Source: UBA1783 sp033808805
Lineage (GTDB): Bacteria; Bacillota_I; Bacilli_A; Erysipelotrichales; Erysipelotrichaceae
Length of the DNA: 64,000 nucleotides
Reading direction: 5' to 3'
Assembly (NCBI GenBank): GCA_033808805.1
Contig: JAPXMY010000001.1
Location: 124,001 to 188,000, forward strand
Under the pieces are notes generated by a model. It searched no databases. It saw only the letters and a list, made by a program, of their open reading frames with translations, and was not told the DNA's origin. The translations under genes and the position numbers were made by a program. How positions within the stretch are numbered: the stretch's first letter is position 1; each line of letters begins with the position of its first letter. Positions 43,660 through 52,951 of this stretch are shown here, one piece after another.

Positions 43660-44550
43660 TCATCCAATAAGCCTTTTCTTTGAAGGAACCTTTGGGGTTC
43701 CTACACGAATATTATAACCCCAGCTTGACATCAATACTGTCTGATTGGCACATAAATCACCTTGAAGGCTCATATAGATTGCAGCATCTGTAAAATCCCA
43801 ACCATAAGCATTCATGATAAGCCTATGAATTTCTCTGTATCCTGACTCAGCAGCTTCATCATAACTTGGAGCAGAGGTATTCACATAAAATGCATCCTTA
43901 GTTTCAGTTACTGGCCAGTTAAGTTTAAAATTCTTTATCAGACTTACAGTAGCTATAACTTCTCCTGCTATTTCTACTCCAGCTCCAATCATTTCACCAT
44001 CTGCCATACTGGCATGAAGATCACCTAAAGCTAACAGTCCACCTTTCACTCTTACTGGAAGATACACTTTAGTTCCCCTGGTTATTATTTTACTGTCCAT
44101 GTTTCCACCATGGTTACCAGCCATACCCGAAACAACATCATCTCCAGCAGGTGCACAGCCTATAACACCAATCATCGGGTTCGCTGGCCATTTAATATCG
44201 TTGTAATGAACATAGCCATCTTTAACTTCCAATACCTTGGTTCTTATTTCTGTTTCTCCATCAAAAATACTGGCTCCTGGTATTGTACAGCCAATTCCTT
44301 GAGGTTTTACATCGATAGAAAGTATGTCTACTACAATAACATCTCCAGGTTCAGCATCTTCTACATAAACTGGACCAGTAGCTGGATTTACATTATTCCA
44401 ATCAATTGCTCCTACAAGTTTTTCCTCACTTTTAATCTGTCCGCCAAAACAGTCTTCGGTAATAAATTTTACTGTTTCACCATTTTTTATGTGCGCAACA
44501 GGCTTTGCATTCTTACTGAAAGCATAAATGGTATCTCTAATTTCTAACAT
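43660..44550 (-). CDS. Acetamidase/formamidase family protein
   Basis: A 296-residue amidase of the FmdA/AmdA fold, which releases ammonia from short amides. Typical stretches: GPVYVEDAEPGDVIVVDIL, AGNHGGNMDSKIITRGTKVY, LGDLHASMADGEMIGAGVEI and MSLQGDLCANQ. The His, Asp and Glu residues of these blocks form the metal site. AAAGGAGG precedes the ATG. It stands alone, with terminators on both sides, so the physiological substrate is not indicated; nitrogen scavenging is a guess. Confidence 0.88.
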   Translation of the reverse strand: MLEIRDTIYAFSKNAKPVAHIKNGETVKFITEDCFGGQIKSEEKLVGAIDWNNVNPATGPVYVEDAEPGDVIVVDILSIDVKPQGIGCTIPGASIFDGETEIRTKVLEVKDGYVHYNDIKWPANPMIGVIGCAPAGDDVVSGMAGNHGGNMDSKIITRGTKVYLPVRVKGGLLALGDLHASMADGEMIGAGVEIAGEVIATVSLIKNFKLNWPVTETKDAFYVNTSAPSYDEAAESGYREIHRLIMNAYGWDFTDAAIYMSLQGDLCANQTVLMSSWGYNIRVGTPKVPSKKRLIG

Positions 44551-44754
44551 TTTATCCTCCTTTTATTATCCGTTTTTATCGACACAAGATGGTCAATAGT
44601 CTATTAGTTCTAATTCTAACATAGGCTGATGATGCTCGCAAATCAGTTCATATTAATTTAATGTGGCAAATCATATTTACAATCAGTCTAATATAGTCCA
44701 CCACCTTCAATTTGTTTTCTTCTTCCTGTCCTTTAATCTTGCTGTATTTATTAT

Positions 44755-44795
44755 TCATAAAAATAGCTGAGATTTAAACATCTGTCTCAGCTACA
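44755..44795 (-). terminator. Terminator after the 44811 gene
   Basis: TAGCTGAG pairs with CTCAGCTA, followed on the minus strand by TTTTTATG. The rest of the 44551-44810 gap shows no gene. Confidence 0.85.
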
Positions 44796-44810
44796 TCTTT
44801 CAAAACTCAA

Positions 44811-46220
44811 TTATTTTTTCTTTGGTGGCAAAACCCATGAATTACTATAGCTAATATCTCCCCATAAAATACCAGATTTAGTTGAAAAATCAAGATTCAT
44901 ACCTGTTTGATATTCATCTATAACATTGAACTCATTATCTAAAATAACGGTAGTATACTCAGCTATTGTATTACCCATCTTTAGCGCTATTATTATTGAA
45001 CCATCTCTAGTGCATCCCTGAATTTCTGAATAAGTATATTTATCAATACTTGCTCCAGTTATTGGGAAGGTAATATCATTGATAAATACTGAGTATGCCA
45101 CAACCCTACCTTCAGCATTAATCAGATATACAATTCCAGAAGCTTTTTTAACATCTTCATTCAATACATTAGCAGTAGTAATATATGCACCTAAATCTTG
45201 CCTTGGATACCATGGTATATTTGGATAACCAATAATTTCACCTAATAGATTACCCTTTACATCATAAACTTCATTTACTTTTTTATTACTTTCTTCTAAG
45301 TCTTGAAAACTGATTCCACCACTATAATCTACAGGAGCAGTTGTGATAAATCCATCTTGTAAAATAGTTAAATCTTTATCTACCACTTTATTCTCTAATA
45401 AAATTTCACCTGTTTTTCTATCAATAATAGTAAGATATTTTTCATCTTCACTTTCTACAGTATTTTTGCTTGAAAGGAAAAGATAATCACTGTTAGCCTG
45501 ACTATCATAATATGGAGTAGTAAAGTTTTTAGCCCAGGCAAATTTTAAATCAATATATGCAGCGTATGAATAATAGCTGCTACCATCTTCTGTGGTAAAA
45601 GCTGCTCCTATAATGAAATCATTAACACTATCAAAAGCTAAAACTTCAAAATCAGCTCCAATTTTAAATTTAAAAAGAGTATGTATTTCAAAAGTCTCTA
45701 AATCCAGATATCTTAATTCTGTAAAAGTTTCCGTATAAGCAACTAATGGAATATGATTTGTAGTATAGGCAGTTCTTTTATAGGTAAATGGGTAAGAATA
45801 TCTGCCTTCAAATTCCTTAATAAATTCTCCTGTATATAAATCATACAAAATTATTCTTTCCCCATCTGAATAGTTAGTAAGTGTCACTAATGTATTTCCA
45901 TCAACAGAAACACCAATCACTAAACCTTGAACTTCGTATTTCTCTCCAAAACCATTGGCATATCGATCATCAATCCAAGAATTATCAGGAATAGTTAAAT
46001 CATATTGAATTTTTTCATTAAGCACACCATTTCTTTTCGTTTCTAAATAACTGGCTATCCTTTTCCAACTCATGGCAAATATTACTGTTGCTATCACAAG
46101 GATAACGCCAAAAATTCCCATAAGAATTTTAAGGCCTTTTCTTTTCTTTTTTTGAGATTGATCGTCAACACCTTGTTGATTTTTGTTTTGATAATCATTG
46201 TCATTTTCTTTTTGACTCAT
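44811..46220 (-). CDS. Single-span membrane protein with propeller-like outer domain
   Basis: A 469-residue protein. It begins with a polar Gln/Asn/Lys-rich cytoplasmic stretch of about 28 residues, then one membrane helix (LKILMGIFGVILVIATVIF), then an outside region of some 410 residues with repeated YDLYTGEFIKEF, YLDLETFEI and IIDRKTGEI type strands, as in WD/PQQ-like beta-propellers. Start at the second ATG (46220), 8 nt after GGAGG. I do not recognise a named family. The gene upstream (46323) also encodes a membrane protein and may be co-transcribed (gap about 100 nt). Role unknown; surface sensor or assembly factor is possible. Confidence 0.6.
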   Translation of the reverse strand: MSQKENDNDYQNKNQQGVDDQSQKKKRKGLKILMGIFGVILVIATVIFAMSWKRIASYLETKRNGVLNEKIQYDLTIPDNSWIDDRYANGFGEKYEVQGLVIGVSVDGNTLVTLTNYSDGERIILYDLYTGEFIKEFEGRYSYPFTYKRTAYTTNHIPLVAYTETFTELRYLDLETFEIHTLFKFKIGADFEVLAFDSVNDFIIGAAFTTEDGSSYYSYAAYIDLKFAWAKNFTTPYYDSQANSDYLFLSSKNTVESEDEKYLTIIDRKTGEILLENKVVDKDLTILQDGFITTAPVDYSGGISFQDLEESNKKVNEVYDVKGNLLGEIIGYPNIPWYPRQDLGAYITTANVLNEDVKKASGIVYLINAEGRVVAYSVFINDITFPITGASIDKYTYSEIQGCTRDGSIIIALKMGNTIAEYTTVILDNEFNVIDEYQTGMNLDFSTKSGILWGDISYSNSWVLPPKKK

Positions 46221-46322
46221 CTTCATTTCCTCCGTTACACATAACAGCTTTTATTGCTGTTAGTTCATTATAACTATTTTATATTAAAAATATAAAAAGT
46301 ATAGAAATTTAATAATATTATT

Positions 46323-46802
46323 TTATCCAACCCCACCTAACAACGATATTACTGCTAAGGCTGTTCCCCAGGGAATCAAATGCAAAATAGAATTATATAG
46401 GAAAATTTTTACAAGATTAGGTTTTTTTCTAAAAGCCTTGGCAGGATTATCAACATAATAAAGAGTCAGTAAATCTGGTGGAAGAGCACGATCCATGTAC
46501 CTGTATATATAGGATTTACCATCCACTTCATATGAATATTTGGCATGTACCCAGGACATTGGATCTGTGCTGGTGCCATCATCAGTATCTTCCCACATAG
46601 AAATCATTTTTCCTTCAACCACATGCCCCCTGTTAACAGCCTTTTCAATATCTTTATGTCTTCTGGGTTTAAATTGAAGTTTGTTTTTGGCATGCCATCT
46701 CATGACTGCAACATATAAGACAATTAAAGTTATAAATCCCATAGTGATATTAAAAGTAAATAATTCTTTTAACTCTCTTATCAATTCCATTAAATCTTCC
46801 AT
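46323..46802 (-). CDS. DUF3592-like membrane protein
   Basis: A 159-residue protein. Membrane helices lie near residues 16-33 and 137-157, with a beta-rich loop between: VVEGKMISMWEDTDD, WVHAKYSYEVDGKSYIYRY, LLTLYYVDNPAKAF. This loop pattern, with 'VxGxKY.Y....Y...NP' spacing, is like DUF3592. Function unknown. AGGAGT stands about 9 nt before the ATG. Confidence 0.5.
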   Translation of the reverse strand: MEDLMELIRELKELFTFNITMGFITLIVLYVAVMRWHAKNKLQFKPRRHKDIEKAVNRGHVVEGKMISMWEDTDDGTSTDPMSWVHAKYSYEVDGKSYIYRYMDRALPPDLLTLYYVDNPAKAFRKKPNLVKIFLYNSILHLIPWGTALAVISLLGGVG

Positions 46803-47419
46803 ATCTTTTCACTCCTGATAATAAATCTTTATTTTAAACAAAATTAACCCTTTAAAACAGTTTTAATAATAATCAGTTATATAAATATAATATTAAGAGT
46901 CAAAAACCGCCTTATAGATATGCTATTTTTAACTAAAACTTTTTAAAAGATATTCATAATGTTTTTCCTGATGGGTATTATTTCCTGCTAAAAAAGTTTA
47001 ATTGATTCTTTAGAAAAATGGAGTTTTTAGCAAGTTTAACTTAGGAATGAAAATTTATTTTCATTTTCTCATTTGCAAAAAACTCCTATCTACCACATTT
47101 AATAGTAAACCCTGGTTGTAAAATGAATATTCTCTATCTGTAAAAAGAAAGTAATATATTATTTTTAATTCTAAAAACAGTTTTAAATTTAATAAAGGAA
47201 ATTAAAAAAGTTTGGGGGATTAAATTTGCCCTCAAACTTCACCAAATATTCTCTAATTCTTTTAAACTACAAAGAGGTTAATAATAATCGTCTATTCCAT
47301 CTGAAATTCAAGTTTTAGTGTGTGTTTGCATTTCCCCCTCCATATCCAACCTTTTTTAAAAAGCTTCCTATAAATAGAAACAGTCCCTGAAATTTCACGG
47401 TTAACTATTATTTTTAGGA
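46803..47419. other. 617-base AT-rich gap without a gene
   Basis: No reading frame with a ribosome site was found on either strand. It holds several inverted repeats (for example AATGAAAA/TTTTCATT near 47045 and GCTAAAAA/TTTTTAGC near 46989-47033), the operon terminator at 47203-47240, and a 180-base 3' untranslated stretch after the SIS gene. TGAAATTTCA near 47388 is a short palindrome. Confidence 0.6.
47203..47240 (-). terminator. Terminator of the PTS/SIS operon
   Basis: AGTTTG and GGG (47209-47218) pair with CCC and CAAACT (47029 to 47038 offset, that is 47229-47238), with a T-run on the minus strand. It lies about 180 nt after the last gene. Confidence 0.75.
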
Positions 47420-48475
47420 TTATTGTAATCTAGTCTTCATTTTTAATGGGTATAAATCATTAGCTGGTCTATTTGGATTTAAACCATTTTTTGATGGCAA
47501 GAAATAAGATAATGCCTGAATAACAGCAAGATTTGCAAATAAAGAATCAATCGGATTTGTAATATCTAGTAACAAAGAGTCAAATTCAAAATCATTTTCC
47601 AAACTCGAAACCACTATAATGTTGTATGTTTTATTCTTAAAAAACTCATAAGTTTTAGCAATATCGCAGCTATTGCCACACGAATGAAATATTACAATAT
47701 ATGACATTTCATTTACAGTTCTATGCACACCATGTTGAAACTCATCTAAATAAACCCCATTGCAAGGTATACATAGAGTTTCCATCAATTTCAATTCTCC
47801 TTCAGCAAGTATTCCCTTATTCTTTTCAGCTAAAAATAAAATCTTATTAAAAAAATTGATATCAGTTTTTGTCCTTTGCAAATACTCAATAGTTTGTTTT
47901 ATGTAGTCATTCTGCTTGGATGCTGTACATGTCAAAGTTCTAAGAATGTTGTTATACTCGTTTTCTTCAATTTCTCCTCTGACTTTTGAAAGCTCTAAAA
48001 ATAGTTTTATTATAACTAGTGTCGTACATGTAACTCCCTTAGTTTTTGCATTTACATTTTCTTCGCCACAATACATCTGTAAATTATATTTACATATTTT
48101 AGACAATCCTGTATTTTCATTTTCAGATATTGACAAAGTTATCGCAAAGGGATTATATGAGTGAATTGTTTTAAGTGAATTAATCACCCCCGCACTAGTT
48201 CCTGTTTGTGAAATTCCAATAAATAAAAATTTTGTTTTCTTCTTTACATAATAATCAATATCAAATTCAACAGGAAAAATCACATGAACCGGTATACTAG
48301 ATAGTCCATTCATGATGCTTAATGCCATCATAGCAGCATTGTATGAACTGCCATGGGCAATAATAACTATTTTATCAAACTCTTCTTGGTTTATCTTTAG
48401 CACAGTATCATTCAAGGCATTACTTAATATGACATCCTGCATTCTTTGGTTTGATTCTAACATGTAATCAAGCAT
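47420..48475 (-). CDS. SIS-domain sugar isomerase/deglycase-like protein (second of operon)
   Basis: A 351-residue protein with two SIS folds as in the GlmS isomerase half: IIAHGSSYNAAMMAL, FLFIGISQTGTSAGVINSL, AKTKGVTCTTLVIIKLF, then EGELKLMETLCIPCNGVYLDEFQHG with the Glu that acts in GlmS/FrlB-type enzymes. These proteins act on phosphorylated amino sugars or sugar-amine adducts. The end reads NRPANDLYPLKMK, like the NxxxP...K tail of the group. Last gene of the PTS operon, a paralogue in type of the gene at 50595. Probable role: cleavage or isomerisation of the imported 6-phosphate. Confidence 0.75.
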   Translation of the reverse strand: MLDYMLESNQRMQDVILSNALNDTVLKINQEEFDKIVIIAHGSSYNAAMMALSIMNGLSSIPVHVIFPVEFDIDYYVKKKTKFLFIGISQTGTSAGVINSLKTIHSYNPFAITLSISENENTGLSKICKYNLQMYCGEENVNAKTKGVTCTTLVIIKLFLELSKVRGEIEENEYNNILRTLTCTASKQNDYIKQTIEYLQRTKTDINFFNKILFLAEKNKGILAEGELKLMETLCIPCNGVYLDEFQHGVHRTVNEMSYIVIFHSCGNSCDIAKTYEFFKNKTYNIIVVSSLENDFEFDSLLLDITNPIDSLFANLAVIQALSYFLPSKNGLNPNRPANDLYPLKMKTRLQ

Positions 48476-48486
48476 GGTTTATCTCA

Positions 48487-49200
48487 CTAATCAATTCTAA
48501 GTATTTTTCGAATGTTTTTTGAAAACATCATTTCCAGATGTTCTTCATTATCTGTTAAATATTTTACTTTTGCTATTTCTGTCTTTAAATTCCCATATGG
48601 CGCATCACTAGAAAAAATAATTTTCTCTGGACCTAGTTCTTCATATGCTTTTTGCATAACAACAGGAAATGCCCCAGAAGTACTAAGATAAACGTTATCC
48701 AATTCTTTTGCTAATTCTATTGCTCTGTCCCCCATTGTTGGGATTCCGAAATGATACAACAGTATCGGTACCGTCGGAAAAGCTTTTGCCATCTTTCCCC
48801 ATTTATCAGGTAATGAAAACAAATCCGACATACAATGAACGACCACAATTTTATTGTATTTTTTACACAATTCAAACAACGGGCCTATTAGACTGCTCCT
48901 ATCAGCTGAATAACCATATCTGACAGCATTCATTTTTAATCCATAAAATCCTTTGTTTTTAAATAAATCTTCAAGTTCGTCCTCGCCATTTAAATCCCAA
49001 GGATTAATTACAGCAAAAGGTAATAAAATATCTGGATACTTTAAAGAAGATTCATAGACATACTCATTATCAATTGTTTCTAATTGTGAACAAATCATTG
49101 CTTGATCTACTCCATTTTCTTCCATCAATTCTAAAAGTGATTCTACTTTATAATTGTCTCCTTTTTTTATCCCAACATGAACTAACATATCTGTAATCAT
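48487..49200 (-). CDS. Amidohydrolase_2-like TIM-barrel protein (copy 1)
   Basis: A 237-residue TIM-barrel protein. TDMLVHVG is at the strand-1 position where the family has DxHxH: the second His is present, the first is Leu. VVVHCMSD and LLYHFGI keep the middle His residues, and FSSDAPYG keeps the strand-8 Asp. So most, but not all, of the metal ligands are present. Related enzymes hydrolyse or decarboxylate cyclic or carboxylated compounds. It starts 1 base after the next amidohydrolase-like gene, in the middle of the PTS operon, which points to a step on the imported compound. Confidence 0.7.
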   Translation of the reverse strand: MITDMLVHVGIKKGDNYKVESLLELMEENGVDQAMICSQLETIDNEYVYESSLKYPDILLPFAVINPWDLNGEDELEDLFKNKGFYGLKMNAVRYGYSADRSSLIGPLFELCKKYNKIVVVHCMSDLFSLPDKWGKMAKAFPTVPILLYHFGIPTMGDRAIELAKELDNVYLSTSGAFPVVMQKAYEELGPEKIIFSSDAPYGNLKTEIAKVKYLTDNEEHLEMMFSKNIRKILRID

Positions 49201-49201
49201 T

Positions 49202-49933
49202 TTATATCTCCTTCACTTTAAAAATGTTTTCAGCATTTTCCCCAAGCACCTTAATGATAGATTCTTCTGATTCAATAACGTTTCTAATTTTTGCAATTTC
49301 TAACTCAAAATAACTGACATCAGGTGTCCCAGTGCCCATTAGTACCTTATCATCGCCAGCTCTTGTCACTGCTCTAAGCACATTAAAGTCCATACTTGTA
49401 GATGTTTCTAAATAAACATTTTGATGTGTTCTCGCTATTTCAACTGCGCTGGAATTGTCATATTGCAATCCCATTCTACCTAAAATAATTTTCAAGTCTG
49501 GAAAATCTGATGCTATTTTATCAATTAATATAGGATTACAATTAATATCAGCCGAAGCAAAACACCATACTGGATAATCGTATTTTAAACACACTTCAAA
49601 TAATGGGTAAAGCAATTTGATTTCAGTATAAGAAAATCCTTGCCTAAGTGGATCCAAATACAGCCCTTTAAATCCCTTTTCTTTAAATGCTTTTTCTAAA
49701 ATCTCTTCAGCTTTCTCTTTCCACGGACTTACTACATACATGCCAACAATTCGCTCTGGGTATCTTTTAATTGCTTTTTCTATTGAATCATTGTCTTCAT
49801 ACTCAGGATGGCAATGTATTACAGCAAGATCTACACCACTTTCGTCCATTTGATTTATCAAACTTTCTATTTTGATTTCGTCTTTATACTTGTGTTTTCC
49901 TATTGTATTTGTTATGTCAATAATTCTCGCCAC
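49202..49933 (-). CDS. Amidohydrolase_2-like protein (copy 2) that lacks metal ligands
   Basis: A 243-residue paralogue of copy 1, alignable through strand spacing and the C-terminal LEIAKIRNVIESEESI. Where copy 1 has metal ligands this one has IIDITNTIG (no His), VWCFASAD (no His), ILGRMGLQ (Arg for His) and MGTGTPD (Gly for Asp). It may thus be a pseudoenzyme, perhaps forming a hetero-oligomer with copy 1, or an enzyme with a changed metal-free mechanism. It starts 1 base after the PTS IIB stop. Confidence 0.65.
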   Translation of the reverse strand: MARIIDITNTIGKHKYKDEIKIESLINQMDESGVDLAVIHCHPEYEDNDSIEKAIKRYPERIVGMYVVSPWKEKAEEILEKAFKEKGFKGLYLDPLRQGFSYTEIKLLYPLFEVCLKYDYPVWCFASADINCNPILIDKIASDFPDLKIILGRMGLQYDNSSAVEIARTHQNVYLETSTSMDFNVLRAVTRAGDDKVLMGTGTPDVSYFELEIAKIRNVIESEESIIKVLGENAENIFKVKEI

Positions 49934-49934
49934 A

Positions 49935-50273
49935 CTACTCCTCCTTTTTATGTGATTCTATTATTTGGAGAACATCTTTTAGAATTTTTTCTCCCCTAAC
50001 TAACCCGTAATCTCTCATCGGAATTATATAAATCGGCAAAGCAAGATTCTTTTCTTCTAAATATTTGCGGATATTGGATTCCTGACTTTTAACCTGGGGA
50101 GCCAGTATTACTATATCAAGATTAGAATAATCATAGTTTTTAAATCTTAAACTAGCAAAACATTCAATATCTACTTCAACATTCATCTTATTTGCAACCC
50201 CTTTAATATCTTCTACTATTAAACCTGATGACATTGCAGCTGCACACAAAATAACAGTTTTTAATTTTTTCAT
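49935..50273 (-). CDS. PTS lactose/cellobiose-type IIB component
   Basis: A 112-residue cytoplasmic phosphocarrier. The phospho-Cys is Cys10 in VILCAAAMSSGLIVEDI at the N-terminus, the position used in LacB/ChbB-type IIB. IVILAPQVKSQESNIRKYL is the family middle stretch. It passes phosphate from IIA to the sugar entering via IIC. The start overlaps the IIA stop by 4 bases. Confidence 0.88.
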   Translation of the reverse strand: MKKLKTVILCAAAMSSGLIVEDIKGVANKMNVEVDIECFASLRFKNYDYSNLDIVILAPQVKSQESNIRKYLEEKNLALPIYIIPMRDYGLVRGEKILKDVLQIIESHKKEE

Positions 50274-50587
50274 ATATTATCCTCCTTATGAGATAAAACC
50301 CTTTCTATTAAATCTTTCTCCGATGTTGAAATCATTAGCAAATCCATTGCATGTGACAACAAAAGATTGAATGGAATTTCTTCGCCTTGCATTTGTTTGG
50401 CCATTAAATCCTCAAATTGAATTCTATGCCCTACATTTAGCAATTGAATTCCTGCATCAAGCTTTTTTCGCGCTTCTGAAAAATTCCCAATGAGGGTGAG
50501 GTCAAGAGCTTCATGAACTAATGACCTACCTTCACCAGTATATGAAATAATTTCCATACAAATTTTGTTTAATTCTTTAATATTCAT
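50270..50587 (-). CDS. PTS lactose/cellobiose-type IIA component
   Basis: A 105-residue three-helix protein. EIISYTGEGRSLVHEAL and the C-terminal LLLSHAMDLLMIS carry the conserved residues, and the His in SHAMDLLM takes the place of the phospho-His of LacA/ChbA-type IIA (HAQDHLM). ATG 50587 is used with AAGG about 10 nt upstream; the frame is open nine codons earlier but inside the upstream gene. Seven bases separate it from the SIS gene. Confidence 0.85.
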   Translation of the reverse strand: MNIKELNKICMEIISYTGEGRSLVHEALDLTLIGNFSEARKKLDAGIQLLNVGHRIQFEDLMAKQMQGEEIPFNLLLSHAMDLLMISTSEKDLIERVLSHKEDNI

Positions 50588-50594
50588 TTCAAGT

Positions 50595-51599
50595 TTACCT
50601 TGACCATCCTTCACCCAATAGATAGCCCATCAGGATATTAGAAGGTACAATTTGATTAATTGGTATTATGTGTTCAGGCAAATTCGGAAGTTTAATTACG
50701 TACACTCCTTCTTTTGGTTCTACATTTTCATTTGTCGCAAGAATAATTTTACCTTTATTTGATAGAATCATATCCATCATCTTAAGCGCAGGTCTATGTT
50801 TGCTAACATCATTTATAAAGAAAAAGCTAATATACCCGTCTTTTGCAATTTTGTTCCATCCGTGTGCATAATCTCCACATTGCCAACCTGCTGTAAATAA
50901 TTTTGGTCCTTCACGATACACTAATGCAGATTGAAATGTAGTAGATAATGATGCACTTTCTCCAACAAAATCCAGAGTATTGGTATTTCCAATAAATTCA
51001 AAGAGTTCTTTTCCATTCTCAATATATTTGTCGAAATAGTTATCGTTCCATTGAGACGCCTCTTCATATGGTGAAAAATCAATTCTTCCTCCAGAAACTA
51101 TGTATTCTGCCAAAAAGCCCAAAGTAGCTAAAGTGTTCATATAGCTTTTATTTGAAATGCAGATTTCTCTCTCAGCCTTAATCGGCAATTTCAAGTCACA
51201 CATTTGTGATAACTGTGTATTTTCCAAATTGAACACTCCAACAACAGGACATACTCCATTTATTTTTTCTATTATTTCTTGAATTTCCCACGATCTTCCA
51301 GATTGAGAAACACAAACTAACAAAGTTTTTTCATCAATAGCTGTTAAATTGTTTGACAATAAATCATATGCATCATATACAGTTGTATTAAAGGAATTGC
51401 TTATCAAATAAGATCTAATAGAAAAACAAGCATAGAAAGAACTTCCCATTCCAGTTAAAACAATCTTATTTAAATTCTTTTTTTGATATGCTTCAAGAAT
51501 GGTTTTTAGGTATTCCTTACCTTCAGATTTATAAAAATTAATGCACGAATTAAGTTTTTCACGTTGAGTTAACACTTCATCAATGAACATGTTTCTCAT
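50595..51599 (-). CDS. SIS-domain sugar isomerase/deglycase-like protein (first of operon)
   Basis: A 334-residue double-SIS protein: IVLTGMGSSFYACFSIRSYL, TLLVCVSQSGRSWEIQEIIEK, ICISNKSYMNTLATLGFL, EGPKLFTAGWQCGDYAHGW. It is of the GlmS/FrlB/AgaS-like group that acts on amino sugar or glycated amine 6-phosphates. Its ATG overlaps the IIC stop (TAATG). A second SIS protein lies at the end of the operon, so two distinct steps or a hetero-oligomer are possible. Confidence 0.75.
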   Translation of the reverse strand: MRNMFIDEVLTQREKLNSCINFYKSEGKEYLKTILEAYQKKNLNKIVLTGMGSSFYACFSIRSYLISNSFNTTVYDAYDLLSNNLTAIDEKTLLVCVSQSGRSWEIQEIIEKINGVCPVVGVFNLENTQLSQMCDLKLPIKAEREICISNKSYMNTLATLGFLAEYIVSGGRIDFSPYEEASQWNDNYFDKYIENGKELFEFIGNTNTLDFVGESASLSTTFQSALVYREGPKLFTAGWQCGDYAHGWNKIAKDGYISFFFINDVSKHRPALKMMDMILSNKGKIILATNENVEPKEGVYVIKLPNLPEHIIPINQIVPSNILMGYLLGEGWSR

Positions 51600-52900
51600 T
51601 AATTACCAACTCCCTCTCCGTTTTCGTTTTCAGATTCCTCTTCTATCATTTTCTTTTCCCAAAGTTTAGCAAATGGATACCACATAAAATACATAAAAAT
51701 AAATAGTATTATTTGTGCAATCACCGCTCTCCAGTCTCCTCCTGTCGATAAATAAGGTTGAATTAATGGAGGAGTAGTCCAAGGAATTTGAACTATCGCT
51801 GGTGATACCCATCCTAGCGCTGTGATAACATATCCATAAATAGTTCCAACTAGCGAAGTTAGGAAAACAAATGGTATTAATAAAATAGGGTTAAGCACAA
51901 TTGGAACACCAAATGTCATAGGTTCATTAATACAGAAAATCCCCGGTATAAACGAAATTCTGGCAACATCTTTAAGTGTTCTTGATTTAGAATTCCACCA
52001 TATCAAAATTAGTGGTAAAGTATGGCCTACACCACCTATCATAGTATACGTATAGAAAAATGGTTCCGTCAAAATATGTGGAATTGCTTCTCCTGCTGCT
52101 GCTGTGGCATTAGCTGCAATATTAGCCAACAGAAATGGATATAATGGACCCCAAATTGTAAATGATCCGCCATGAATGCCAACGAACCATAGTGCCTGTA
52201 ACAATAAAACAGTAATAATTGCAGCGTACCAAGTATCCGTTAAAGAAATTAATGGAGTAATCAACTTATTAATTAAATCATATAAGTTAAAACCAACAAC
52301 AATTCTTATAAACCAGAAGAAAACGATGATTACAAACATAGGAATTAGAGCTTCAAAACTTTTCGCTATGTTACTTGGAACAGATTTTGGCATTCTAATA
52401 GTCAATTTATGCTTTAATAAAAAATGCATGCATTTTGTTACAATAATTGATACAATAAAAGCAGCAAACATTCCTTTTGCAGATAATCCTTCAATTGGTA
52501 ATGTCCCTGCTGAAAGATCAACTGGAGATACTGTAATCAAATAACTAATTGCTGAAACTATTGCAACTGTTACGGGATCAAGTTCTTCGTACATTTTGGC
52601 CATTTCTACACCTAAACTAAAAATCAAAACTAAAGTGGTGAAACCCATGGTCATTGCATACAGTATATTCAGTTGATTTGCATATGGTGCCATAAAATCA
52701 GACAAAGCCTTAATTGGCAAATTAGTAAATACTAAAGGGATTGATCCAATAATAATAAATGGAATTGTTCGTATCAGTGCTGCTCGAATTGCAGCCATAT
52801 GCCTTTGATTCCCTAGTCTTACTAATGGAGGCGCTAAGTGTTTTTCAATAAAGCTACTTATGCCAGTCATTAAACTTTCAAATCGACTAATCTTATTCAT
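51599..52900 (-). CDS. PTS cellobiose-type IIC permease
   Basis: A 433-residue membrane protein with about ten helices. FCINEPMTFGVPIVLNPILLIPF (read in two parts) contains the conserved Glu region of the lactose/cellobiose/chitobiose IIC family. VGIHGGSFTIWGPLYPF is a typical loop. It imports the sugar together with IIB and IIA from the same operon. AAAGGAG precedes the ATG. Substrate not known; the SIS proteins point to an amino sugar or sugar-amine conjugate. Confidence 0.92.
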   Translation of the reverse strand: MNKISRFESLMTGISSFIEKHLAPPLVRLGNQRHMAAIRAALIRTIPFIIIGSIPLVFTNLPIKALSDFMAPYANQLNILYAMTMGFTTLVLIFSLGVEMAKMYEELDPVTVAIVSAISYLITVSPVDLSAGTLPIEGLSAKGMFAAFIVSIIVTKCMHFLLKHKLTIRMPKSVPSNIAKSFEALIPMFVIIVFFWFIRIVVGFNLYDLINKLITPLISLTDTWYAAIITVLLLQALWFVGIHGGSFTIWGPLYPFLLANIAANATAAAGEAIPHILTEPFFYTYTMIGGVGHTLPLILIWWNSKSRTLKDVARISFIPGIFCINEPMTFGVPIVLNPILLIPFVFLTSLVGTIYGYVITALGWVSPAIVQIPWTTPPLIQPYLSTGGDWRAVIAQIILFIFMYFMWYPFAKLWEKKMIEEESENENGEGVGN

Positions 52901-52951
52901 ATTATTTCTCCTTTCTTAAGATTATGTATTGATAAGCAACAATCAAAAAAG

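Noticed and set aside
44110..44547. Plus-strand frame of 145 codons opposite the acetamidase gene
   Set aside because: Low-complexity, no ribosome site, fully antisense to a conserved gene.
46861..47200. Hidden small gene or RNA in the large gap
   Set aside because: No frame with ribosome site, and the hairpins are AT-rich and not tied to a promoter; nothing firm can be claimed.
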